Origin: Apus apus
Taxonomy: Eukaryota; Chordata; Aves; Apodiformes; Apodidae
NCBI RefSeq assembly: GCF_020740795.1
Contig: NC_067286.1
Span: 30,404,003 to 30,468,002 of the forward strand
Direction of reading: 5' to 3'
Length of the DNA: 64,000 nt
Both the position numbers and the translations under genes were made by a program. This document shows positions 1-13,589 of this stretch, piece after piece. How positions within the stretch are numbered: the first letter of the stretch is position 1; the number at the start of each line of letters is the position of its first letter. The notes below the pieces were generated by a model, which did no database searches, was not told the origin of the DNA, and worked only from the letters and a program-made list of their open reading frames with translations.

Positions 1-404
1 GTGTAGAAGAAGTGTTTGGCTTACAAGACAAATTAGACTAGTTCCACTAGGAAGCATTCTCCCTCATTCTGAGCTCCAGAATATTAAGCTGTTCTGTTTG
101 TTGTCTTCCATAAGTAATTTTGTATTAATGAATTAAACTCTGAACATACTGTGATCCAATCACTCAACAGTCCTTGGAGCATCTAGGTTTATGTCAGGTT
201 CTTACTAATCTGTTGACTGACTGGTTTTCAGGGAACAGGATAAATCTCTTTTAAGTGGCGATCCCCATCTACTTCTGATATTACTTGTGCTCTGTGCGCA
301 ACTTTCTGCCTCATACCCTTGAGGACACGAATTGTTTGTGAAGTTCTTCTGGTCGATGTACTGGAGGACAAACTGATACTACATTATTATTTGTTTCTCT
401 CTAG
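1..404 (+). other. ERH: Last intron of ERH (3' part)
   Basis: This stretch has no credible coding content and ends in a good polypyrimidine tract and AG acceptor (TTTGTTTCTCTCTAG) directly before the ERH terminal exon. Its 5' donor is outside the window. Confidence 0.85.
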
Positions 405-507
405 TTACCGTGCTGATACTCAGACATACCAGCCGTACAATAAAGACTGGATAAAGGAGAAGATCTACGTCCTCCTCCGCAGGCAGGCCCAGCAAGCAAG
501 CAAATAA
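405..507 (+). CDS. ERH: ERH, terminal coding exon (enhancer of rudimentary homolog)
   Basis: This exon encodes the last 33 residues of ERH, a small (104-residue in human), extremely conserved nuclear protein that binds RNA-processing and transcription partners as a dimer. The acceptor is a T-rich tract ending CTCTCTAG at 404. The first base (T) completes a split valine codon, then the exon reads YRADTQTYQPYNKDWIKEK and continues to ARG-rich LLRRQAQQASK before the TAA at 505-507. This is virtually identical to the vertebrate ERH C-terminus as I know it; the penultimate residue is Ser where human has Gly. Earlier exons lie left of the window. The gene converges on GALNT16, matching mammalian synteny. 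Retrocopy is unlikely because the intron boundary is intact. Confidence 0.95.
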
Positions 508-925
508 TGGGGGCACCATCATTACGTGGGCTTGGGGGAGGGCTTGAACAACAGGTGTGTACAGAGTGTAGTAGTGAACGTTTTGTATTATAGTCATCCT
601 GTTGCCATCCTGTTAAACTCTTTAGCCAGGACTGAATGTATTGTTAGAGGAGCAAGGATTTAGTCAAATTTGATTTTTTTTTTCAGTGTAAATGGAAAAG
701 AAAGTGCAACATCTTCAGCAGAGTTTTAATTTGTTTTTTTTCCTTAATTTGTTTTTTCCAACTTGTTTTGCTTAGCCAACGGTCCTACCCAATTTGAACC
801 CCTGGGGCTGTTTACTTTGTACTTCACCACATTCACTGGATGTGCCCTTCTGAGGGGTTTTCAACATTTAGTTATGTCCTTGAGGCGGTCTTAACGGGGA
901 ATAAAAAAACAATTACCCTTTAGTT
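508..925 (+). other. ERH: ERH 3'UTR
   Basis: Sequence downstream of the ERH stop up to the first canonical poly(A) signal. The start is GC-rich (GGGGGCACCATC) and the middle is T-rich. The end is placed about 20 bases after AATAAA at 900-905; the exact cleavage site is inferred. Confidence 0.7.
900..905 (+). terminator. ERH: ERH poly(A) signal AATAAA
   Basis: Canonical AATAAA, about 390 bases after the ERH stop, followed by a T/GT-rich stretch at about 930-957 (GACTTTTGTGTTTTCTGTC) suitable as the downstream element. It is the first canonical signal after the stop. Confidence 0.75.
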
Positions 926-3900
926 AAACTTGAGTGCTGACTTTTGTGTTTTCTGTCAAACAACGCATGTACATCTTTCTTGCCTGTTTGCCAAAGAATG
1001 GGGCTTGAAAGGTTATGTGGACTGAACCAGCAGTTGTTTGCTGTATTACAGAATGGCACCAATTCTAGCCTGCTGAGTTAACTTCTGTGGCCTAGTCTTG
1101 ACTACCGTCTCTCCTGGTGATCTTTGGGAAACACAGCAACCCTCTCACACTTTAAACTTGATCTTTCTACAAGGCATTTATATTCAGGAAAGTGTGCCTG
1201 CCAAGAGCAGGCTGGCTGTATCACATCACAGGCTCCATGAATTAGTCTATTTCCAAATGTCCCTTGAGAAAGGAATAGGCAAAAAAGCAAATTGTTTTGA
1301 TGGGAATCTGCCCCAAACTGCATTTTCTCTTTAAAAAGGATAAGGACTTCACTGCTTATTTGCACTGTAAAATTGTATCTGCCCCTAGATATCCATCCTG
1401 AACAGTGACATCTTTGTTGTTTTGCTGTACTTAAAATGTTTAGATTGGAGGAAACATTAGACCAAAAAATACTGCAGGTAGACAAGCAAGGCTGGCTTGG
1501 TGCTTTGTGCCTTAGTCTAGAGCTTGTCTAGGTACAGATTTGAGTCTTACACTGCACAGGTAAACTTAACCAGGAGCAGTTCTATTAACAGAGGGGTGTA
1601 ATTCTCCAGTGCCCTTAACTTCCTCATGCACATCAATAGTTTCTGATGGATTGGCTTAAGAGAATGTGAGGTCAAATTGGCTGTCTCTAGTAAAATGGTT
1701 TCACTGAAGTGGTAAGTAATAGCTGCTGAAGGCTTGGAATCAAATTACTGAAGAGATAGAAATTGCTAGAAAGGTATCAGGAGGGAGTGTTCAAAACTTT
1801 TTTTCTGCAACATGAATAAAAAAATTAGAGATTAGACCTACTGGCTCTGCAAGTCTAGTGACCAGGCATCAATGCAACCTGCCAGTGTAAAAACATGCTT
1901 TCTTTATAACAAATAGTGATTTTTCAAAACATAGTAGGTCCAGAAGTATATTAATGCACTTAAGGTTACTTAAATCTGTAAATACCTCTTTTATGGAAGT
2001 ATTATATTCAAATGCAGTTTGACACAATAAGTAATTCTTAAAAATTTACTATTGTCCCATTTAAGGTATATAATAAGCAGTGTTACTTAAACAGCTTGTA
2101 TAGCTTATCCTCCTGTACGACAAGTAGTAAGACAGAATGTTCTTTCCTAACACATGGATTTTACTTCTGGTAGATGTTTATAATGAAAAAAAAAAAATCT
2201 TCAGTGCTGTCATGATGGATCATTCAAGGTAGGATGCAACTTTGGAGTCTTTAAATGAAGCCAACCATATATCCCTTCTCACTTCCTGTCACATTAAAAA
2301 TAGTGGTTTAATATTTTTCTCATTCTCTGAGCTTGTTTTCAATTTAAGGAAAACCCACAACATTGAGTCTTTCCTTACTGCAAAAAGTGTAAGGAGCATG
2401 CTGAATGTATAATAATCAGGAACCTGTAACATAACACAGCCCTTCCTTCAAAGATAACCTAAAGTTTTATCTGATTAAAAATACCTGTTTTGGCTTTACT
2501 ATAACAACTGTAAACGGAGACCAGTAAACAAGTAGAAAACATTGATTTCTCATGGTAGAGCAGAAAAGGGGAAGGAGATACTTCAAAGCAGGTGGTAATA
2601 AATGTCTCTTCTTTATGGAAAGGACTTTGTGAAGGTATGCTTTTTGGAAAGTAGAAGGTAAACAAGCTTTAAAGTCAAGATTAATTTACAGTAATTTTTT
2701 TCAACACGTAGACTTTTGTGGTCATCACAGTAATTGAAGTCTTCATGGAACTGGAAAAATGCAAGTACGTGTTCCTTTTGTACCCCTGGAGGCAGACTTG
2801 GCCTTCTGCTGATATGAAGATACGGTCTAGAAAGGGACTTGGCCTTCATCTCTTCTCCCCCTTGTCACCCAGCTGCAAGTCTTTTTTTTTTTTTCCTAAA
2901 ATAAGTTACTAGTTAAGACTCTCTAGTGCATAGTTCTTGAGCTGCAATTAATATTTTTTAGAGTTGCCTTTTACTTTATTAATTATTCATGAAACAACAG
3001 ATTTGTTGCATAACTGAGCAGCTGACTGAATACACTGAAAGGAAAAAACATGCTGCAGCAGCTACCTGACGTGCAGCTGGTTGGAAAGAAGAACCTGGAA
3101 AGCTGCCTGCAACTAATTGCTGCCTACAGGAATACAGGGAGGTGGGTTAGGAGCATTTGGAAAGATTCAGTGCCCTAGTAGACTGGCACTCCAGTAATAC
3201 AGTCTTTGAGCAGGCCAGGTGAAAAATTACTCTCCAATTTGCTTCTTGGTTCATTTCCAGTAAAGGATGACAGACATGCCTGCAGGACTTTCTCCAGTTG
3301 CACCTGTCCTTGGAGGCACAGGACAACACTTATACTAAGGCATATCAAACATTTGCCTGAGTCCAGCTACCTTAAAAGTGTGGTTTGTCAGCAGCACTTT
3401 GCAAGTAAAGCCATGGACAAGTTGCATGATGATAGAAAGTACGTCAGAAGAGAACCCGTCATCCCGCACGTGCTTTCCCTGTGACAGATTGGGGCTTCCT
3501 GCATAACGGACAGGCACAAGTAGCAGTGTTGGTTGTACCTGCTACAACGTGGGAGGACATGATAAAGTATATTTGCAGTTTCTGCAGGAGAGCAGTATGG
3601 TTTTGGAAAACAAGGATACAGAATGGAATCCAGAGACCTCATGTTTCCAAAGGTGGAAATACTTAATACATACTTTTTTAAAGCAAATCCATTCAGCACT
3701 TACGAGCCCTCAGCCATCGCCAGGGGTACAGTGCAATGAGGGGCTTGCCTGAGCTCAGCTTGGCTTGTGGAGCCATGAATCATGCTGCTCTTTGCTAACC
3801 ATGGAATAGACAAGGCCTCATGCAATCTCTGGATTGCTTGCTATGGATTTCAAGTTGAGGCATGACCGGAATGGTAGGGCTCATTTCTTGCATGGCCCTA

Positions 3901-6900
3901 TGCCAAGGAAATAGTGAGGTGGCTGAGCTGATCTAACATGTCACTGCTGTTGAAAAGCATAATGCTGCTCCATGCTACCTCCAAAACAGAGCTGAGTGTT
4001 GTCGGGGAGGGGAGGACTGCCAAGCAGCACCAATAAGCAGAGCACCTCATGACTTAAAAAAAAAAATACCTCATCTGAGGCTTTGAGAACAAGATCAAGC
4101 ATGGTAGATGCTGTTGCAGGAAACAGTAGATAAATTGTGTGTATATATATAAAGGACAAGTTTATCTACTGTTGCATGCTCCTGCTGTTCAGTAATGCAC
4201 TGGGGCAGAATGCCCAGTACTGTTGTCTTGCTTTAAATAACCCTTTGGTACAGGCCAAAACCTTGCAGCCAGTTCAAGGACCTGGGTCTGATACAACCCC
4301 ACTACAATTAGGATCCGAGTTGCATTTGACACCAGAATAACAACAGGATCAGTCTCTTACAGGAATCTCACCTCTGCAGTGTGCTGAAGGGATCGTGTGA
4401 AAAACAAAACTGAGTTGGTGTTCCTGCTTTGAGAGTGAAATAAGCTAGGCAGTTAAAAATACTTGTCCAGCTTCTTCCATGGTCACATTCTTTTAAAATA
4501 GACTGAAACCGTGGCATCTATCACAATATATCATAAGCACAGCAGGAAAGTAGCATCCCCATCATTACATCAGTCTGTTCTTGTGCTTAACGCCACTGTC
4601 ATGTACAGCAGGGGAAAAGAGTGAACTGTACCTTGCCTTTGTCAGTAACTAATGTGTGTGCTTCAGAAAAGCCTGTTGACAGCAAGAGGAGACTTCACCA
4701 CTCGTAGTATTTTTTGGGCTGGAAGAACCACCGGACTTTTTACTTGCATTAGGAAGAGGTAAAAAAGTTGCTGGTTGAGATTTCATTACCATATGGCCAA
4801 GCAATGATGCACTGAAAGCAAGGATATTGCCTACGATGACTTACTCTCAGAGGGAGGAGGGGAATACTCCAGCTACTTTGCTTTAGAGTACATAAACAGT
4901 TACATACATTTGCAATTCCCACTGAGTAACAGCCTGGTTGTGCTGGAACTCAGCTGTGTTGGAAACTCAAACAGTCCATCAGGAAAGCTAATAAACTGAA
5001 AAACCAAGTGTAGCTGGGTTACAAGTACAAAGAAATGTCAAGCTCCTGTTTTTAGATAGCTATGAAGCTGTTAAGTGTCTGCTGGAACCTGGAGAACATG
5101 AAAACAAATTAATTATAAATCTCACAGATTGGGGGATGGGGGGAAGTATTTGCAGGGCCACGGAGCATAATTTAGCAGTTCTCCAGCAGGAGACAGGGTA
5201 GGGCTGAGGCTAGCAACTGACTGAGATTCTCAGCCTCACTGAGCATCTGAGCCCCTCACTTTCCCTTGAAGTTTGGGAGTGCTGACTTCAGGATTTGTCT
5301 CAAGATAAGATTTTAACTGGTGCTAGCTAGACAAACTGCCAGAGTAAATCTGCTGAAAGAGAAAATTATTTTAAAGCTCTGCCGTATTAGTCAATTCTCT
5401 GAGGTTTTCCACACTGAATGTCTTGTCTGCTCTAGTGTTACTTAGTGCTGGCAGAATAAAACATACCATTCACTGAGACAGAAGGGGGATGAATTTGCCA
5501 CTGAAACACAACTGAATGGAGATGTTTGGGTTTGTGTAGTACAAGGCAGCTCTCTGTTCTGACCCATTAATAACTGCTTCATCCTCACCATGTCTGAAAA
5601 GGATTGAAGCTAAATGAAGCCCCATCTGGGGGTTTGTTACAAGGAAGCATCATATTCTAGCAGTTAGTTTTCTCATAGTCTGAACTATGCCTGTATGAAT
5701 GGTTTATCTGGGTGAGGTTTGGGTATAGCTCCAATTTATAGGTTTTATTCTTATTCCTTGTGCTCAGTTTGCATATGACACACAAGTAAAACTTGCATCC
5801 TGTGTATCCCAGCTCAGTGCCCTCCCTGGTGGAGCAGTAGCAAGGGATTTGTAACCCGTTTTGTACACACCCCAGTTAATCTGCTGCTGCTGCAACCCTT
5901 GCAGTGTCTCCATTGTCCTTGCAACTAAGACTGTTTTTATGTTCTGTCATCTTCTCAGCAGCTGTCAGCAATGTACACACAGCTTCTGTAGCTGCTGCAT
6001 GCCTTGAGTTTGTACCATGTAAGTCATCAAGACCTGGAGAAAAGATTGGGCTGTGTACATAGGGCCTGTGTTCCTGGACTCTACCACTGGCTAAATGTGA
6101 TATGTACAGCCCAGGTCTCTAATGCACCAGTACTTCCATCTACTGTATTTATTTCATCTACAGGCAGCTTATGCATCACTTAATTGACTGTGCAGGAAAC
6201 AGGCTCCTAATTTTAAACCATTACTCTCTTGTTTATGATGGGATTTGGGTTTCACACACTCCCAACACAAAGCTAGAAAAAGCAACTAATGCCCAGTGAC
6301 AAAAACAAGGTGCAGAACAGTCAGATTTTATCTTTTTCCAATATTATCTTTCAATGAAAGTTGACATGGGACAGTGAGAATAGTGCCTTGTAGAGATTTA
6401 GTCCTGGGATGTCATCAGACAGATGCAGGCCCCTTCCCCTCTGTACAATCCCATACTGTACAAGCCTTTCCAGCCCTCAACAAGTTTTAAAAACAATGCA
6501 GAAAAGATAAAAGAAATCTGTGATGTACCAACAGGGAAAGCTCAGGAACATGACAACAGAAAGAAAAGCAACCACAGGCCAGGCCTCCATCCCAACACCC
6601 GCCCCTGCTAATCAAACTGGGAGGCAAAGGCATCCTAATGTATCTAGTAATGTACTTGCAGGAGAAGAGGAATGTCAGCTCTGCTGGGCCTAGAAATAAA
6701 CCTTGCTTCACATCTCATTTTCAGCTATGGCTACTCTCAGGTTCTGAGCAGGAAGGAAAGGGTGAAGAGTGGAGGGAGGAGAAAGAAAAAAAATCTCTTG
6801 ATACAATAACTTGATTTCTGAGGGCATTCTTAGCTTATATGTCTGTTCCACTGTAACACTGGAGTGCAATAGAAGCACCAAGACATGATCAGAGTGTAAG

Positions 6901-8661
6901 CAGGCAGAGTCAGCATTCAAGTCTTCTTATCAAAGAAATGCATTTCTCACATTCAGAATTGTTTCTTTTCCATCCCTATCAACCATCTCCAGAAGGCTGT
7001 GCCAGAACACAGTTCTCAACTCATTATCAGTATCCTTCTATATTCTGGGCCAGGTGAGTTTAATGTCAGTTTCTATCCACTTTGTGCTAGTAACATCTTT
7101 TTAATTTTTTTTGTAAGTACTTCTCCCCTGATCTAGGAAAGAAATCATTCCCCATCTCAGTGTTGCTAAATTACCCTCTTCTCATACACAGGTTGCTTTC
7201 CCTCCTGCTCATCCTAGCAGTTCTCTACAGCTTTTTCTGTGAGAGTTTATCTTCAACTGAACATAGTTATCACCATTCTGAGCACCTGCAGCTCTAGATG
7301 AAGTTTACCCACCTCTCATACTGCAGAAATATCATCTCCTTAGTCTAAACTAAGAATGAATAATTTAAGGCTTCCTAAAATTGTTTGTGTTGTTTTCTCA
7401 TTTACAACACACTTAATTATTCAGAAATCACTCAGTGCACCCTCTATTCCTTTCCTCTATCATCTCCAAGTGAAAGTACTCATTATTCATACAAAATGAA
7501 AAAACTTAAGCTAGAAAGACAGAGAAAGAAACACGTGAGAATAATAAAAAAGTTGATGTCAATGAGGACACTCACCTGGGATATTCCAAGAGACTCAAAG
7601 CCTGTCTGAAATGAGTAGAACAGGAACTACATTAACCACAAAAATGTGTTGCTCTGTTTCTTGGGAGAAAGCTATAGTTCCAGGAAGTACTTCACCTTTA
7701 GAAACTCCCAAGGAAAAATAAGCACCACCCTCCATCTTACCATTAATGGACTAATTATCTTGTTAGCATGCAGCTCTCTGCTCAACATGCTGGCATCTGA
7801 CTCCTCAGACCCCTTTCTCCCTAGGTATGGGAAGGTTAGGCATCTCATTTGGAGTCCCAGATTCCTCCTGTGGGAAGACAGCAACCAGCAGAATTTTAAT
7901 CAACCTCCCCTCTATCACTAGACATCCCCCCAAAAAAAAAACAAAACAGAAACAAAACATTTTAAGCTACATAAATCAGAGTTCTCCATTTAAAATGTTT
8001 CTGTAGATAATTCATTTCTACCTCCAGGCACGCTGCTATTGATGCTTCATTCAGATGGAAAAAACCTGTGTGACTTGCCCAGGCTCTCTTTTGGCTCCTG
8101 GAGTAATGCAAGAGCAAATGCAGGTCCCAGCCCATTATCAGCCAACCAGTTTAATGCCGATCACTTTTGTCCAGTTCCCTCTTTTCCTTCTCACACCTGT
8201 GTTGACTTGACTGTTATTTCTTGCCCCACCTTCCACGAAACACTGACACTCTCCCTAACAAGCAGTAAGTAGTGCTAACTAGTTAATGGAGCAGATTCTC
8301 TAAGAAATGAAACGTACTTCTCTTCCTACTTATTTAGACAAGGCCCGTAAAGAGAAATCCATCAACGATTGTTAAATGCAACATTGCCAGCCCTGGCTCA
8401 GGATGCCTCAGGAGTCACAGAAGGCAGAGCAGTACCTTGCATTTGCCCTACTCTCACATTTTCCCCCTAGATGCTGGCTTTTGGTCAATCACAGAAACAG
8501 GCAAATGGACTAGAAGGCACTGATCAAATACACTGACGCAGTCTGTGTTGAGGTTTTTGCAATTTTGCTGTGGGGCTTTTTAAGAATCTATTTTACTAAT
8601 GTTTTCCACAAATATTTTGCAGGGAAGAAGGAAGCATCTATGCAGACCTAAAGTGGATAGT
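926..8661. other. Intergenic spacer, no gene recognised
   Basis: This region separates the convergent ERH and GALNT16 3' ends. Open frames are short, lack splice context and match nothing I recognise. It contains a strong hairpin at 4122-4173, a few A or T runs, and otherwise unremarkable AT-leaning sequence. A frame at 3206-3484 was considered as a zinc-finger remnant and rejected. Confidence 0.6.
4122..4173. repeat. Inverted repeat / hairpin with AT-rich loop
   Basis: AACAGTAGATAAA at 4122-4134 is perfectly complemented by TTTATCTACTGTT at 4161-4173. The pairing continues with TTGT (4135-4138) against ACAA (4156-4159) after one bulged G, giving about 17 paired bases around a 17-base loop rich in TATATATATA. 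The stem is shorter than a usual microRNA precursor. It may be a foldback or cruciform-prone site. Confidence 0.6.
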
Positions 8662-9320
8662 CACAGGATCATGGGAGTGGGGAGGGACCTCTAGAGATCA
8701 TCTAGTCCAACTCTCCTGCTAAATCAGGATCCTCTAAAGCACATTACTCAGGACTGCATCCAGGCAGGTCTTGAATATCTCCAGAGAAGGGGACTCCACA
8801 CCCTCCCTGGGCAGCCTGTTCCAGTGCTCTGTCACCCTCGCCATAAAGAAGTTTTTCCTCATGTTCAGACAGAACTTCCTGTGTTCCAGCTTGTGCCCAT
8901 TGCCCCTTGTCCTGTCACTGGGTGCTACTGACAAGAGCCTGACTCCATCCTCCTTACATTTGCCCCTTAGATATTTATAGACATTAATAAGGTCTCCCCT
9001 CAGCCTTCTTTGCTCCAGGCTAAGCAGTCCCAGCTCTCTCAGCCTTTCCTTATAAGAGAGATGCTCCAATCCCCTAGTCATCCTTGTTGCCCTCCGCTGG
9101 GCTGTCTCCAGCAGTTCCCCGTCTCTCTTGAACTGTGAAGCCCAGAACTGGATGCAGTTCTCCAGATGTGGCCTCACCAGGGCAGAGTAGAGGGGGAGAA
9201 TGACCTCTCTTGACCTACTGGCTGCACTCTTCCTAATGCATCCCAAGATACCATTGGTCTTCTTGGCCACAAGGGCACATTGCTAGCTCATTGTTAATTT
9301 ATTGTCTACCAGAACTTCAA
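8662..9320 (-). mobile_element. CR1 LINE, 5'-truncated 3' end
   Basis: On the - strand, 9270 to 8734 reads as the C-terminal part of a CR1 ORF2 reverse transcriptase protein. Typical blocks are visible: [58 protein letters not shown] and [19 protein letters not shown]. The frame stays open for 178 codons. The 3'UTR follows to about 8662 (TCTAGAGGTCCCTCCC-like in antisense) with only a degenerate tail. The catalytic domain is missing, as expected for CR1, which is commonly 5'-truncated. It lies in the ERH/GALNT16 spacer, in the same orientation as GALNT16 transcription. Ends are approximate. Confidence 0.9.
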
Positions 9321-12300
9321 GTTGCAACAGGGCAGCAGCTTTCCCCATTGTGCATTTTCCTAATTGTTTCCACTAAATTGGTGTTTTAAGCACAGTGTCA
9401 TGAGAATGAGAGAACTGGATATGACATATGATCCAGTTACTGCTTAGGAGCTGTTTAGTCACAGGCTTCATAAAGACCCTGAAAATGCTTGCCCAGAATG
9501 CAAGTGGTACTACAAATTAGTTGAAATAATGGCACTGAGTTGTTTTTAAAGTGACTCTTCACATGGCAGATGACTTTTCTTGTAAACTTAAATGCAATTT
9601 ATAATACTATTTAATCCACATCCATGTTTCTTTGAAGTCTAACGCTTCAGCACTCTTTCAATTACTTCTCCAGATGAGTTCTAGGGGCCTTAGCAATCAC
9701 TTGCTGCTGCTATTTGATCCTATGCCCTAAGAGTATAAAGACAGTTATAGAAACTCCATCTGAGTCCATTTAATGAACTACATGAATCAGAGCCCTGCAA
9801 TAAAGCCCAATTAGAAATGAGAGCACAAAGAATATCGATCCTCTTAAAACCTTTTACAGCTTTCAGGATCTGCCTGGCCACTCACTGCTACAGCAGGCAC
9901 CAAGTCTTTCCTGCTGGTTGCCTTTCATTAGCTTCCTGGGATTATGGTCAGATTAGTAGGTGATTGAACAGATCAGCTGGTGAGGGCCATGGGGTATGAG
10001 GGACAGCCCCCAAATAACCCTTCTCACACATGCTCACAGTCCTCTGGGTCAGGCTTTACTACTATCTCATTCAGAGGAAATTTTAACTGCAGTGCCTGCT
10101 TCTCCTCCGAGCAACATCAAAAAAACCCCTTTGAGAATTTGTAATCTGTTTTACTAATGGACTGGAGGCTCTGGGTTCACAGAGGTCACAAATTATAGCA
10201 TTACCATGCATGGCACACCCATGAAAGGGTCTCAGGAACCCTGCTAACTCAAGACCTTCAGCCTTGTCTGAAGTATATTACAGGATAAAGAACCCCTGGG
10301 GTAATGAAGCACACAGTATTCAAAGAAGACATTAGAATAAGAACTTTGAGAAGTGTTCATTAAGAGGGATGTATGGAATCCTAGCCAAAACAGGGCTCAA
10401 AGTCAGATGATTTCTGACTTTTCTCCAGGCTGTACCCTACATGAGGTATGGTGTTCAGAAGCTGACATCCAAAGGATGCAGGTGGGAGTTGAATCTTTAG
10501 ATCTCACACTGCAATCTAAAATGCCTCTATTCAGCTGTTGTCCAAAGCTGGATTCACCTTAAACATGTACATCTCTGTCTTCACAATGCAGGATCTGCTC
10601 CAACACCTACCCAGAAGAGGGTTAGACCATATATGTTCAGACCATCTCTGTGCATAAGTGCTAAGGGAACTCATAAACAAGGTGTTCCTCCATCTCCCTT
10701 GTTTTGATAAACATTCTCAGAGGACAGCCATTGCAAATAAATACAAACATAAAAGAACAGTCACTGCTTTCTCTGTTTCACCTGGCTGTAGAAGCTTGTC
10801 TAGGGCTGGCAGGGAGGAATTAGAGGCCAAAACACTGAATGCCTTATGGAAAGGCTCTTTTTAAATCCTTGCTATGGAATATCAGAGGATGACCTGCTCC
10901 AGAAGGAAAGTAATAACAGTTTTCTAGCAGCATCTGGGGCATTTGCATGGCATGAAGATCCTGCATCCCAGGCACTGCTCTGGAGGTTGTTAATAAACTT
11001 GAAATGACATAGCTACAGAATAAAAGTGCAAAGTAATTCCTGAAGCAATCTCAGGCTCCAGGCCTAGCTCCAGAGACGGAAAACCCTTGAATCTCCAGGC
11101 TAGGATCATACATCCTTTATCCAAATTAAGCTTTATTGTCATGTGAGCTGTAAAGTAGAGCAGCTTTAGCAGGTAGAGCTAAGAACAGCTCCACCTTGAG
11201 CAGCCCAAGTTAACCAGAGGATCTGTTCCTTCATTAACAAACTGCATTCGTAGAAGGGTGGGAGTAATTCCTGGCAACCAGATAGGGTGCAGCAAGCAGA
11301 CCTCTCCTATGGATTTTCCCCTCACTGGAGGCTCTGTTTGCTGTGGGTAAACTGCTGTAACAGCCGTGGGAAGTGGTTCTGAACTGTAAACCATGGAGTT
11401 TGTGCCTCTGCAGGGGCTAAAGGTGTTCCTGGGCAAAGGGGCTATGTCCGTGCTGGCAGCTGCTGGTCCTGCCAAAGGCTCTTGGATGCTGCAAGCAGCC
11501 ACCAGTGACCCAGTTGTATCCTCTTCTGACCTGGGAAAGAGGAGCTGCAAGGACAGGTTAAAGCCAGCTTTCCCACCACCCTGCCCCCTCACAAACTCAG
11601 TGCTAAACTCATCTCCAATTTAGGGACCCAACTTAGCCTAGTGCTGGGTTGGCATCATTCGCTGTTGCTGTTTATTTTTAATAAGATCAAAATGAAGCTG
11701 GGGAGGGAGGAAAGGGAATAGTTTTGCAGAAATCCAGACCCCTTCTCTCCCAGGACAAAGGATTTGTGCTCAAGAGACTTCCCCAAGCTCTTCATCAGAG
11801 GCTCAACACTTGCAGACACCTGACAAACTCCTGCCAAGAAAGTCTGGAGTTAAGAGAGGTGATATGTGACACTTTAAATATTGCTAATGAGCATCAGGTG
11901 TGTGGAGGGGGAAATGGCTGTCTTAGCTATGGTAATTATGTTAAATAACTATTTAGCATTTAGATTGCCTGGGGGGGAAAAGAGCTTGGAGAAGCTGATT
12001 GCCTTGAAAAATGCAGCGGTATTGAGTCTCTTTGAACATTACTTTCATCTACTCAGACAGAAAGTGGAGGTGACACTTCAGCTTGGGATAACTAGAAGGG
12101 CTTTGACGTCATTTGGTTGTCCTTGTCAACAGAATTACAACGTGTAGCCTCTAGTTAAAAAAATGCACACAACAAATCTCACACAATAGCATTTAAGAGT
12201 GTTAAAATACAAAAGCTTAACATCAAGGCACTGAAGCCTTGAGAGGAGCACTGAAAGAACCAGGCTGAACATTTGCTCTGTGTAATTCAACCCCAAGCAT

Positions 12301-13589
12301 AAACCCCTTGGTATGCTTTTAGACTCAGCTACATCTGTCACATTTTTAATGCCCATTTTCATCAACAGATATTTACAGCTGCAGCATCATCAGCTCTCAC
12401 AGGCTGAGTGATTTAGACTAAACAAAACTCTCAGAGGTGAAGGCTCCCATGAAAATTCCAGATATGGCAGGAGGTAAGAGCAACTGCTGAGCAAGGGACC
12501 AAACTCTCTGGTGGCAGCCAAGTTATCTCATCCCCCAGCCAGGCTGCACCCTGCTAGCCTGTGCCAGTATTCCTGGGGCAGGGGATGGTCTGGAACTATT
12601 TGGGGCTGCCCAAAAGGGCTAAGCAGCCTGCAAACCTAATACACAAGGCTGAGCAAATCCAACAACTTGGAATCAAGTCTGTGCTACAGTTTGCTGCTGT
12701 TCCTCAAAAATCTGAGAAATTACCTAGAAAAAAATGACTTCTGCCTCAAAGAGGTCCTGAGTTGCTGCAACACCATTTACATGCTTCCTGCCCTGCAGCA
12801 TGTTCAGCAGCAGAGACAGCCTGGATGATATTATAAAGCAAGACTTCATCTGCACAGCAGCTGTCATTAAGCTGATTTTAATGGGGAAAAGTATCAGAGT
12901 ATTAAGCAGTATTGCAGATGAACAGCCTGAGATAGGCTGGGTGTTTCAAAGGGTAAGAGAGGTGATGCTGGACACCAAGGCAGGATCTCTACATAGCATT
13001 CCCTGAGTACAGAAAGCAGAGCTGCTGCAAACCTTACCTGTACTTCTCTCCTCTCCTTCCTTCCATTTCAGGACTCCGGTGTTCTATTACTGGTTTGCCA
13101 GTGTCTGTTGCTGAAGAAAAACAGGCACTGGCAGAACAACCACCCAGCTCCCCCATAGCCCTCAGTCTCACCTACCTTGGGCCAGCTCTCTACTGCTGCA
13201 TCTGCTGTCTGACCATCAGCATCCTCCCAGCTACTCACATTTCTCAAGGTCAATAGTATTAAAATGCACAACCAGAAATTTAATCCAAGCAGGAACAGTG
13301 ATTTAGACTGAGTCTGTTTCCCAAACCTGACAAGTGTACACACTAAAGAGTAACACCCCTCACAACCCTGCAAAGGGAGAGGGAAAAATGCAGCAGTGAG
13401 GAGAAAGCCCATCATCAATTTCTGCTAAGAAAAACGTTTCTCTGTTCCGTCTCCTCATCCATAAAGTCTGTTTTAATACCAGAAAGGAGAAGGAAAATAA
13501 AAAAAAAGCAGATGGAAGTGAAGATGATGGCAAAACACAGAGAGAATAAACAGAGCATGAATTTCACACTTCTCTTCCCACCATGCTGG
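9321..13589. other. Intergenic spacer, no gene recognised
   Basis: No supported gene or clear repeat was seen. The short frames here (for example near 11179-11623) overlap on both strands, lack splice context and resemble no known protein. A TTTATT at about 11132 (AATAAA on the - strand) is isolated and too far from the GALNT16 stop to be its likely poly(A) signal. Confidence 0.5.

Noticed and set aside
3206..3484. Frame containing SVVCQQHF followed by a REPVIPHVL segment, vaguely like the end of a THAP zinc finger
   Set aside because: The upstream Cys pair spacing does not fit the C2CH pattern well, the N-terminal half is not recognisable, and no exon boundaries or neighbouring domain were seen. 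A profile search with the THAP family would settle it.
4137..4160. Hairpin loop region as a microRNA precursor
   Set aside because: The paired stem is about 17 bases, shorter than the roughly 30 bases usual for animal microRNA precursors.
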